From contig QHBV01000151.1 in NCBI GenBank assembly GCA_003244035.1, positions 1-15,730 of the forward strand: a DNA stretch of 15,730 nucleotides. Reading direction: 5' to 3'. The stretch is from Solirubrobacterales bacterium. Its GTDB lineage: Bacteria > Actinomycetota > Thermoleophilia > Solirubrobacterales > Solirubrobacteraceae. Of the stretch, positions 1 through 7,063 are shown piece by piece (position 1 is the stretch's first letter; each line of letters begins with the position of its first letter). A program made the translations under genes and the position numbers. The notes beneath the pieces were generated by a model, which saw only the letters and a program-made list of their open reading frames with translations, was not told the DNA's origin and ran no database searches.

Positions 1-42
1 CTCGTAATGAAGGGGTCCCCGGTTCGAGTCCGGGCGTCGGCT
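1..42 (+). tRNA. tRNA-Thr(CGU), 3' part only
   Basis: The window opens inside a tRNA, at the anticodon loop. Bases 1-7 (CTCGTAA) fit a seven-base anticodon loop with anticodon CGT (4-6 is the GTA part; the anticodon itself is 3-5), which decodes ACG threonine. Bases 8-12 are the 3' anticodon stem and 13-17 the variable loop. Bases 18-22 and 30-34 form a perfect 5-bp T stem (CCCGG/CCGGG) around the loop TTCGAGT. Bases 35-41 are the 3' acceptor strand and 42 the discriminator T. No CCA is encoded. The 5' half lies outside the window, so the acceptor and D-arm pairing cannot be checked. Identity rests on the anticodon alone. Confidence 0.85.
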
Positions 43-580
43 TTCACGAGAAAGTCTTGCCCAGGGCCGGTTTCTGGGTTTCTGGCGAAACGTTCGCCCA
101 CATCGACAGCGGCGAAACTCGCTTCGAGGGTACATCCGGGGTACGCGAGCTCTCCGGATGCCCGCTCAGTCCGCTCCGCGCGGCGGCCAACTGCCCGCTC
201 AGATCGACCGGCGTTCGGCGTGCCGACTTCGGCGTGAGCCTGCCGTCTGGGCCGATCGTCCTGTGAAAGCTCGTGGCCTAGCTTCGCGTTTAAGGGACAG
301 GCTCACGGCGGGCCCCTCGGCTGCGCGGCGCCGGAGCGTTGATACGTCGGGACTAGCCCGAGTGGCGACGAGGAGGTCGGCTCAGCCGCCATGCGCGGAG
401 TTCTGCTTTACGCGGCGCGCGGGTTTGGGCGTGGTCGGCGTCGCGGGGCTAGGTTCGAGAGGCACAGCGGTCAGGAATCGTTGCGCTGCTCGGAGCGTCA
501 GCGCCGAGGCCTGCATTCACTCCGGGGCGCTCGCTTTGCGTGGTTGCTGCGTGATGCGCTCCTGAGGCCGGTATCCGGTT
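43..580. other. Gene-free stretch downstream of the tRNA
   Basis: No reading frame here has a recognisable protein family, and the open frames that exist are rich in Arg, Ala, Ser and Gly in the way GC-rich shadow frames are. Visible structure is small: an 8-base tandem repeat GTTTCTGG at 70-77 and 78-85, GGCGAAAC at 84-91 and again at 111-118, and a short inverted repeat GGCGAA-ACG-TTCGCC at 84-98. The inverted repeat lacks a T-run, so it is not a convincing terminator. The segment lies between a tRNA end and a truncated dehydrogenase, which fits decayed or once-mobile DNA, but no integrase or att repeat is visible. Confidence 0.5.
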
Positions 581-1192
581 GTGCTGAGGCGCACCGAATT
601 AGCGTTCATCGGCATCCCGCTGCAGTCGGCCTACTGCTCCTCGAAGTCTGCCTGTCGAGGCTTCTTCGAGTCGACCCGGGCGGAGTTGATCCACGAGGGC
701 AGCCATGTCCGGATGAGCATGGTCCACCTGCCGGCGGTCAACACCCCCCAGTTCGACTGGTGCCAGACCGCGATGTCGCATCATCCGATGCCGGTCCCGC
801 CGATCTACCAGCCCGAGATTCCGGCCAAGTTCATTCTCGACGCGGCGCTGGACGGCCGGCGCGACAAGATCATTGGGTCGTGGAACAAGATGCTGGTGCT
901 CGTGGCCAAGTTCGCCCCGGGGCTGGGTAACCAGTACGCGGCGATCGGCGCTTGGCAGGCCCAGCTGACCCAGCAGACGATCAGCCCCGATCGGCCGGTC
1001 AACCTGTATCAGCCTGCCGATGACGAGAACGACCACGGGGCGCATGGGTCCTTCGATGACCGAGCGGGAGGCGTCATGGACCCGAGCTTTTTGAAGTCGT
1101 TGCCCAAGACGGCGAAGACCTTCTGTGTGGCGGTGGCGCACACCGCGAAGTACAAGAAGCTCGTTTGGGAGAACCAGCAGCGGCGGGGTTAG
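566..1192 (+). pseudogene. 5'-truncated short-chain dehydrogenase/reductase (SDR)
   Basis: The frame is open from just after a TGA at 563-565 to a TAG at 1190-1192; the first possible start is GTG 581. It encodes the C-terminal half of a classical SDR: the IPLQSAYCSSK segment carries the catalytic Tyr-x3-Lys pair (Y and K of YCSSK), followed by a RAELIHEGS segment and VHLPAVNTPQFDW, typical of the substrate-side half. The N-terminal Rossmann part with the TGxxxGxG nucleotide-binding motif and the catalytic Ser (roughly 130-150 residues in this family) is absent, and no trace of it is found upstream. Such a product could not bind NAD(P)H, so I call it a pseudogene. Its last 50 residues or so stay in frame, so the damage is a 5' loss, not scattered decay. 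Confidence 0.8.
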
Positions 1193-1324
1193 CCGAGTGC
1201 GGACGCTCAGTCGACAGCCCGATCTTCACAGCTGCTTAGCAGCGGCCCGGCGGGGAAGGAGGGTCAGCGTCGCGCGAGTGCCTCGTAGCGCTAGCAACCA
1301 GCGCGGGGAGCGGGGTGTGGCGAG

Positions 1325-1663
1325 GTGATCGTGTTGACGGTCGCTCGCGCGGCTTGGGGCGCCGTGCTGTTGGCGGCCCCCCGGATGGTCATGGCCCTGA
1401 TTAGCCAGAGGCCGGCTGGCGTCCGCAGCCGACTGGTGGCCAGGCTGCTCGGGGCACGTGACCTGGTTCAGGCGGTCGTGCTGGCGCGCGATCAATCGCG
1501 GCCGACGGTCGCGGCGGGGATTGCGGTCGACGCGTTGCACAGCTCGACGATGCTCTGCCTGGCGATCCGCCGCCCGGAATACCGTCGCGGCGCCCTGTTC
1601 AGTGCGCTGATCGCCGCCTGCTTTGCGATCAGCGGCGCTCAACGCGCCAGAGCAGACGCATGA
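1325..1663 (+). CDS. Small hydrophobic membrane protein, unknown function
   Basis: This 112-residue protein has about three hydrophobic segments (roughly residues 3-25, 60-72 and 90-105) separated by Arg-rich loops such as RSRLVARLLGARDLVQA. I do not recognise a named domain. The pattern GARDLVQA ... VDALHSSTM resembles small conserved membrane proteins of unknown function that I associate with actinobacteria, but that is a resemblance only. The start chosen is GTG 1325, with a purine-rich stretch (GGGGAGCGGGG around 1306-1316) upstream; GTG 1331 is a possible alternative. Its stop overlaps the ATG of the following glycoside hydrolase (ATGA at 1660-1663), so the two are probably translated together. 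Confidence 0.7.
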   Translation: MIVLTVARAAWGAVLLAAPRMVMALISQRPAGVRSRLVARLLGARDLVQAVVLARDQSRPTVAAGIAVDALHSSTMLCLAIRRPEYRRGALFSALIAACFAISGAQRARADA

Positions 1664-2940
1664 GCGCCCACCAGCCGCCCGCGGGCAGCGCCCGAGGGTC
1701 GGTGGCGTCCCGCGACCAGGCATCGGTCAGGGAGGTCGATCGCCAGCAGCTGGTGTCGAGCTGCCGCTCGGTGCTGGAGCGCAATTGGCGGGAGGGAACG
1801 CGTGGTGCGCGGTCATTCTCATACACCGCACCGAGCCCGGGACGCTATTCCTGGCAGTGGTACTGGGACTCGTGCTTTACGGCGATCGTCTGGAGGCGGT
1901 TCGACCGCGATCGGGCGCGGGCGGAGCTCTCGAGCCTGCTCGCGGCGGCCACGCCGGATGGGTTCATCGGTCACACGATCTTCTGGGGAGAGCCGGTCGA
2001 CCGGATGCGACGGCTGTTCTACAACGTCAACTCTCGCTCGGACTTCATGACCAGCACGATCCAGCCGCCGCTGCTGGCGTGGGCGTGGCGAATCGCCGTC
2101 GGCGACCCCCGCGAGGTCCCCGCGATCGGCCGGCATCACGACCAGGTGCAGCGCGAGCGAGACCTCGACGGGGATGGGCTGATCTGGATCCTGCAACCAG
2201 ACGAATCCGGGCTTGATGCTTCACCCAAGTTCGACTCCGCGTGGGGTTGGCGGGCGGACGGCCTGCCGGGGTTCCCGCTGCTCGTCGCTCGCAACCGTCG
2301 CCTGGACTTTGACATCCGTCGTGTCGAGGCGGCCGGCGGGATCGTGGTCTGCGGGACCACGACCAATGTTCTGCACAACCTGTCGCGCCTCGCGCTGGGG
2401 CGGCCGTCGATCACCCCGATTCTGCTCGAGCGCCTGTACCACGAGCGCACGGGCCTGTTCCATCAGTTGGTGCGCTCAAGGCGCTCGAGCCGGCGCAACC
2501 AGCCCCATCGGGTCGTGACCTGGTCGGCGCTGTCGCCGCTGGCGCTGCCCGACCTGCCTGAGGCGATCGGCCGGCGACTGGTGGAGGAGCATCTGCTCGA
2601 TCCCGCCAAGTTCTGGCTGCCTGTCCCGCCTCCCTCAGTGTCAGCGAGCGAGCGGAGCTTCTCGACCCGGGACCGTTTCCTGTTTTTGCGTCGCTACTGG
2701 CGCGGACCGACGTGGATCAACGCCGCCTGGCTGCTGTGGCTCGGACTCCGCAGGCTCGGCTACAACGAGCCGGCTGACGAGCTCGCGCGGCGGGTGATGC
2801 GTGCGGTGGCCGCCGCCGGGTTGCGCGAGTATTACGACCCGATCACCGGCGAGGGGATGGGCGCCCGCGACTTCTCGTGGTCCTCGCTGATCGTCGAGCT
2901 TGCCGAGCCAGAGCCCAGCGCGGCTAACAGCCACCTGTGA
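1660..2940 (+). CDS. MGH1-like / GH63-type glycoside hydrolase
   Basis: This 426-residue soluble protein has the (alpha/alpha)6-barrel signatures of the GH63/GH37/mannosylglycerate-hydrolase group. Visible marks are WQWYWDSCFTAI (Asp70 in the WDS motif, where these enzymes keep a catalytic acid), DESGLDASPKFD near residue 190, the YWRGPTWINAAWLLW segment that is a hallmark of GH63-like enzymes, and a C-terminal REYYDPITGEGMGARDFSW segment (Glu398 is a candidate second catalytic acid). There is no signal peptide, so it probably acts in the cytoplasm on an alpha-glucoside or alpha-mannoside, for example glucosyl- or mannosylglycerate. It overlaps the preceding gene by four bases and is followed by a sugar-type MFS transporter. 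Family is fairly sure; substrate is not. Confidence 0.85.
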   Translation: MSAHQPPAGSARGSVASRDQASVREVDRQQLVSSCRSVLERNWREGTRGARSFSYTAPSPGRYSWQWYWDSCFTAIVWRRFDRDRARAELSSLLAAATPDGFIGHTIFWGEPVDRMRRLFYNVNSRSDFMTSTIQPPLLAWAWRIAVGDPREVPAIGRHHDQVQRERDLDGDGLIWILQPDESGLDASPKFDSAWGWRADGLPGFPLLVARNRRLDFDIRRVEAAGGIVVCGTTTNVLHNLSRLALGRPSITPILLERLYHERTGLFHQLVRSRRSSRRNQPHRVVTWSALSPLALPDLPEAIGRRLVEEHLLDPAKFWLPVPPPSVSASERSFSTRDRFLFLRRYWRGPTWINAAWLLWLGLRRLGYNEPADELARRVMRAVAAAGLREYYDPITGEGMGARDFSWSSLIVELAEPEPSAANSHL

Positions 2941-3057
2941 GCGGGCACCGCTGACCGTGAGCATCCATCTCGGTTCGGCGGGCTCTTTGGGGTGCGGCGC
3001 GATCAGTGCTCGGCGCGAGACCGTGGTTGCGCTAGGTGCCCCGGAGCTTCTGATCAG

Positions 3058-4353
3058 ATGAGCCACACGATCACCCCGCCGGGCGATCACGCTCGAGCGG
3101 GCAAGCCGGGGGTCTCCGAGCGGGGCACGTTGGCGATCCTCGGGTTCCCAACCTTCGGGCTGGCGCTGTCGATCACGATGGTGTCGACCTATCTGCCCAA
3201 GGTGGCGCGTCAGTTCACGGCATCGACCACAGTGATCGGCGTGATCGTGGGTGCCGAGGGTCTGATGGCGCTGTGGGTTCCCCTGGTCGCGGGCACGTGG
3301 TCAGATGGGGTGCGCTCGCGGCTGGGCGGCCGGTTGCCGTTCGTGCTGGCCGGGGTTCCGGTCGTTGTGGGTGGTTTGGTGCTGATGGCGTTCGTGCAGT
3401 CTTTGGCGGCGTTGGCGCTGGCGGCGGGCGTGTTCTTCGTCGGCTACTTCGTCGCCTATGGTCCCTATCGGGCCTTGTATCCGGACCTCGTCGAGGATCA
3501 GGTCACGGGCCGCGCGCAGAGCATCCAGGCGCTGTGGCGCGGCGCCGGCACCGGGATCGCGTTAGTGGGAGGCGGGGTGCTCTTGTCGATCGGCCGGCCG
3601 GTCCCGTTTCTGTTCGCCGCCACGATCCTGTTGCTCGTGGTCGGAGCGTTCGCGGCTCTGCTGGTCCGCGGCGAGCTGTTCCGTGCCCCCTCAACGTCTG
3701 TCCACGGGATCCGTCGGACCGTGCGCGAGCTGGGGCGGATGCTTGCCAGCGAGCCGCGGCTGCGATCGTTCTTGGTCGCCAACGCGCTGTGGGAGCTCTC
3801 GCTGGCGGCGCTGAAGACCTTCGTGGTGCTCTATATCACCGAGGGTCTCGGGAACAGCCTCAGCACTGCGTCGCTGATCATCGGCGCGGGGGCTGTGTTC
3901 GTGCTGATCTCGGCGGGTCTGAGCGGCAAGCTCGCCGACCGGTTCGGCAAGCCGCGAGTGATGTTCGTTGCGCTGGTCATCTACGCCCCCGGGCTGCTCC
4001 TGCCGTTCCTCTCGCACCTGCCGGTCCTGCTGGCGGCGATCCTGCCGGTGGTGGCGATGGGCGGGGGAGTGGTGATGACGCTGCCCTACGCTGTGCTTAT
4101 CCCGATGATGCCCGAAGGTCAGCACGGCGCGCTGACCGGTTTGTTCAGCCTCACCCGTGGACTCGGGACGGTGCTCGGGCCGCTGGTGGCGGGTATCGCG
4201 ATCCAGGTGCTGCGGCCCCCGTTCTCGAGCACGCATGGCTACCAGGCGATGTGGCTGGTCTGCAGCGCCGCGATTGTCCTGAGCATCCCGTTCAGCCGCC
4301 ACCTTCTGCAGCAGCCCCCCGCCAGCGGCACCACCCAGAGCAGGGGCGGATGA
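3058..4353 (+). CDS. MFS transporter, SLC45/GPH-like sugar porter
   Basis: About 431 residues with some twelve predicted membrane helices in two halves joined by a charged central loop (around RELGRMLASEPRLRSF). The loop after helix 2 carries SDGVRSRLGGRLPFVLAG, close to the SDR..RLGRRRPF pattern of SLC45 and GPH-type sugar transporters. The second half has a similar loop, GKLADRFGKPRVMF. I chose ATG 3058; GTG 2992 is in frame, but the 22 extra residues are Arg/Cys-rich and unlike a transporter N-terminus. It is 117 bases from the upstream hydrolase and sits between two glycoside hydrolases, so a disaccharide or glucoside substrate with proton symport is likely, though not shown. Confidence 0.85.
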   Translation: MSHTITPPGDHARAGKPGVSERGTLAILGFPTFGLALSITMVSTYLPKVARQFTASTTVIGVIVGAEGLMALWVPLVAGTWSDGVRSRLGGRLPFVLAGVPVVVGGLVLMAFVQSLAALALAAGVFFVGYFVAYGPYRALYPDLVEDQVTGRAQSIQALWRGAGTGIALVGGGVLLSIGRPVPFLFAATILLLVVGAFAALLVRGELFRAPSTSVHGIRRTVRELGRMLASEPRLRSFLVANALWELSLAALKTFVVLYITEGLGNSLSTASLIIGAGAVFVLISAGLSGKLADRFGKPRVMFVALVIYAPGLLLPFLSHLPVLLAAILPVVAMGGGVVMTLPYAVLIPMMPEGQHGALTGLFSLTRGLGTVLGPLVAGIAIQVLRPPFSSTHGYQAMWLVCSAAIVLSIPFSRHLLQQPPASGTTQSRGG

Positions 4354-4483
4354 CCGTCGATCCGATGTTGAGCTCAGGATCATGTGGTGTGTCGTCGGGC
4401 TCCGCGGGGTAGTGTTCCTGACCGGCACCGGCGAACGTGCGCCCACGCATCCGATCTTCCATTCCTGAGGACAGCAGGCTTCC

Positions 4484-6274
4484 GTGTTGAGCTCCCGAAC
4501 AGGCGGTTTTGCGCCTCTTGGCGCTTATGCGCTGCTGGGTGACCTGCGCGCGGCTGCCCTGGTGGCTGCTGACGGCGCGGTCGACTGGCTGGCTCTGCCG
4601 GCGCTTGATGCGGCGCCGGTGTGCGCGGCCTTGCTCGATCCGGTGGGTGGCGGCTCGATCAGCCTGGCGCCTACGGTGCCCTATGAGGTCAGCCGTCGCT
4701 ACCTACCGGGCACGATGGTGCTGGAGACAACGTTCACAACCGCGGGGGGGACGGCGCGGGTCACCGATGCGCTCACCTTCGGGGCGCTGGGGGCGCTGCC
4801 GTGGACTGAGCTGGCCCGCGTAGTGGAGGTGCAGGATGGCGAGGTGCCGCTGGCCTGGGAGGTGCATCCAGGTCACTGCCTGTCGGCGGACAAGCGCCCG
4901 TGGGCGCACCTGCGCGAGCAGGTCCCGATGCTGCTGGTCGGTGACTACCACCTCGCGGTGGTCGCCGACGGCCTGGGAGAGCCGGTGCTCGGAGACGACC
5001 GGATCACCGGCCACGTGCTGGTCCGCGCTGGAGAGCCCGGGCTGCTCGCCGTGGTCGGAACCGAATCCGAGCCGATCCATGTGCCCCACGCCCACGAGAT
5101 CCGCCAGCGCGTCGGCTGGACGGCCGAGACCTGGCGGCATTGGTCAGACCTGATTACTTATCGCGGTCGATGGCATGAGCTGGTGCTGCGCAGCGCTTTG
5201 GTGCTTAAGGCGTTGACGTTGAAGTCAACCGGCGGGATCGCCGGGGCGGCGACTACTTCGCCACCGGAGCAGCCGGGGGGTGAGCGTAACTTCGATTATC
5301 GCTTTGCTTGGATCAGAGACTCATCGTTCGCGCTGGACGCGATGAGCCGGCTCGGGCTCTCGGAGGAGCTGCATGCAGGCGTATCCTGGCTGCTTGACGC
5401 CGTAGCGCAGGAGGCGCCCGCACTGAGGGTGTTCTATGACCTGCGCGGCCGTCCGGTGTCGGCCGAGATGACCAGCGTTCAGGATGTGCCCGGTTACCGC
5501 GGCTCGCTCCCGGTGCATGTCGGCAACGGCGCCGCCAACCAGAGCCAGCTCGGCGCCTACGGCGATCTGCTCGATGCAGTCGTGCTCTATGCCGAGCACG
5601 GTGGAAGGTTGCCTTCCGGCACGAGCACCATGCTGGGCGAGATGGTCGACCATCTGTGCGACATCTGGCCGTCGGCTGACTCCGGGCTATGGGAGCTGGG
5701 CACCCAGGAGCGCTACACCAGCTCAAAGCTCGGCTGTTGGGTAGCGATGGACCGCGCGGTGCGTCTGGCTGAGAGCGGGCAGATCACCAGTCCGCACGTG
5801 GACCGCTGGCGGATCGAGCGACAGCAGATCCGCCGCTACATCGATCAGCGCTGCTGGTCTGAGCAAAAGCAGGCGTACTCGTTCTACGCCGGCAGCGATG
5901 AGCTGGACGCGGCGGTCCTGCTGGTGGCCCGCACCGGCTTCTGCGAGCCGGGTGACCCCCGTCTCAGCACCACGATCGACGCGATCGTGGAGGAGCTCGT
6001 GGTCGCAGGTTCGTTGGTGTACCGATACAGCGGGCAGCAGGACAAGGAGGGGGCGTTTCTGGCCTGCTCGTGCTGGCTGGTGGAAGCGCTCGTGCACGCC
6101 GGACGTGTCCAGGAGGCCGAGCGGCGCTTCACCGAGTTCGTCGCTCACGCCAATGACCTCGGGCTGCTCACCGAGGAGATCGATCCGGCGAGCGGAGAGC
6201 TGCTCGGCAACATGCCCCAGGCCCTCACCCACCTCGCCGTCATCGGCGCCGCCACCGCGCTCGATGACGACTAG
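4484..6274 (+). CDS. GH15 family glycoside hydrolase (glucoamylase/trehalase type)
   Basis: 596 residues, the usual length for bacterial GH15 enzymes. The N-terminal beta-domain (about 1-230) begins with the family-typical LGAYALLGDLRAAALVAADGAVDWL. The (alpha/alpha)6 barrel follows, with NFDYRFAWIRDSSFALDA near residue 270, the WE pair at 403-404 (Glu404, expected catalytic acid) followed by the YTSSKLGCWVAMDRA block, and LLTEEIDPASGELLGNMPQA with Glu564/565 (expected base). These enzymes hydrolyse terminal alpha-glucosidic bonds; actinobacterial members include trehalases. There is no secretion signal, so a cytoplasmic role is likely. The start is GTG 4484 with GAGGA at about 4467-4471 upstream. 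It is 130 bases from the MFS gene. Trehalose, maltose or isomaltose cannot be told apart from sequence alone. Confidence 0.92.
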   Translation: MLSSRTGGFAPLGAYALLGDLRAAALVAADGAVDWLALPALDAAPVCAALLDPVGGGSISLAPTVPYEVSRRYLPGTMVLETTFTTAGGTARVTDALTFGALGALPWTELARVVEVQDGEVPLAWEVHPGHCLSADKRPWAHLREQVPMLLVGDYHLAVVADGLGEPVLGDDRITGHVLVRAGEPGLLAVVGTESEPIHVPHAHEIRQRVGWTAETWRHWSDLITYRGRWHELVLRSALVLKALTLKSTGGIAGAATTSPPEQPGGERNFDYRFAWIRDSSFALDAMSRLGLSEELHAGVSWLLDAVAQEAPALRVFYDLRGRPVSAEMTSVQDVPGYRGSLPVHVGNGAANQSQLGAYGDLLDAVVLYAEHGGRLPSGTSTMLGEMVDHLCDIWPSADSGLWELGTQERYTSSKLGCWVAMDRAVRLAESGQITSPHVDRWRIERQQIRRYIDQRCWSEQKQAYSFYAGSDELDAAVLLVARTGFCEPGDPRLSTTIDAIVEELVVAGSLVYRYSGQQDKEGAFLACSCWLVEALVHAGRVQEAERRFTEFVAHANDLGLLTEEIDPASGELLGNMPQALTHLAVIGAATALDDD

Positions 6275-6317
6275 CCCGCTGTGCGAGGGCCCCCGTCCCC
6301 GCAACGTGAGGGATGGG

Positions 6318-6337
6318 GCAGCCTTGCCCACGGCTGC
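6318..6337 (+). other. Hairpin between the GH15 gene and the respiratory operon
   Basis: The 138-base gap at 6275-6412 contains a perfect 6-bp stem, GCAGCC (6318-6323) with GGCTGC (6332-6337), around an 8-base loop. A competing stem pairs CCCGCA (6298-6303) with TGCGGG (6335-6340). No T-run follows, so a classical intrinsic terminator is not supported. It may end the GH15 transcript or form part of the leader of the oxidase operon. I could not assign any known riboswitch. Confidence 0.3.
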
Positions 6338-6412
6338 GGGAGAAGGACCCGGCGGTGCGTCGCCTCGAGTCCGGCTGGCAGGGGACGCGGAAGGCTCCGT
6401 CCCGAGCGTCTC

Positions 6413-7063
6413 GTGAGCACGACGGCTCTGGTCAGCACCCGGCATGAGTACTGGTCGTTGTTTCGGGTCTATGTGCCGATTGCCGCCGGCGTGTTCGTGA
6501 TCGTCCTGGGGGTGGTCGTCTGGGCGCTGTTGCGCTATCGCCAGCGGGAGCGTGCGGCCCGCTGGTATGAGAACAATCCGGTGGAGGCCAGCTACGCCGT
6601 GCTGCTCGTGCTCGCCTCGGCGTTCCTGATGTATCTGACGTTCTCGTACGAGCATCGGGTGGACACGGTCGCCAACCGCGAGCGGCCCAGCCTGACGATC
6701 GACGTGACGGCGGCCCGGTGGGAGTGGGAGTTCTCCTACCCCAGCTATGGGATCGTGCGGCGCAGCGGAACGGTTGGGAGCCAGCCGCTGGTGGTCCCGA
6801 CCAACGAGGCGATCCGCTTTAACCTGAGTTCGTTGGACGTGATCCACGCGCTGTGGATCCCGGAGCTGGAGTTCAAGCACGATGCGATTCCAGGCAGCGT
6901 GCAGAGTCTGGTGCTGACGTTCACGAGGACGGGCACCTTCGAAGGTCAATGCGCGGTGTTCTGCGGGCTGCGCCACTCCGAGATGCTCTTCAAAGCCAAG
7001 GCGGTGACACCGGCGGCGTTCGCAGCCTGGGTCCGCTCCCAAGTGCAGAGCTCACCCAGATGA
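6413..7063 (+). CDS. ctaC: Cytochrome c oxidase subunit II (CuA protein)
   Basis: 216 residues. Two N-terminal membrane helices (about 19-42 and 58-78) are followed by a periplasmic cupredoxin domain. The CuA site is complete: His145 in DVIHALW, then Cys180, Cys184, His188 and Met191 in CAVFCGLRHSEM. It accepts electrons from cytochrome c and passes them to heme a of subunit I. Oddity: the usual Glu of C-x-E-x-C, which bridges to the Mg site, is Val182. There is no fused cytochrome c domain and no lipobox. GTG 6413 is chosen because GTG 6281 would add 44 Arg/Gly/Pro-rich residues before the first helix; the ribosome site is weak. The stop overlaps the subunit I start (ATGA 7060-7063). Family call is firm, start moderately sure. 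Confidence 0.92.
   Translation: MSTTALVSTRHEYWSLFRVYVPIAAGVFVIVLGVVVWALLRYRQRERAARWYENNPVEASYAVLLVLASAFLMYLTFSYEHRVDTVANRERPSLTIDVTAARWEWEFSYPSYGIVRRSGTVGSQPLVVPTNEAIRFNLSSLDVIHALWIPELEFKHDAIPGSVQSLVLTFTRTGTFEGQCAVFCGLRHSEMLFKAKAVTPAAFAAWVRSQVQSSPR

Noticed and set aside
84..98. Inverted repeat as a tRNA terminator
   Set aside because: The stem is only 6 bp and no T-run follows it.
158..565. 135-residue frame in the region after the tRNA
   Set aside because: Composition is Arg/Ala/Ser-rich with no domain pattern, no ribosome site and overlapping alternatives in other frames.
2992..3057. Upstream GTG start for the MFS transporter
   Set aside because: It adds a Cys/Arg-rich 22-residue lead unlike the hydrophilic but ordinary N-terminus that follows ATG 3058.
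6281..6412. N-terminal extension of ctaC from GTG 6281, and a possible cobalamin-type riboswitch
   Set aside because: The extension encodes a Gly/Arg/Pro-rich stretch unlike any subunit II start. The motif order and the B12-box core needed for a cobalamin riboswitch are not present.
5723..7042. Long open frame on the minus strand (439 codons) antisense to the GH15 gene and ctaC
   Set aside because: It is His/Arg/Gln-rich with no family signature and lies opposite two well-supported genes; long antisense frames are expected at this GC content.
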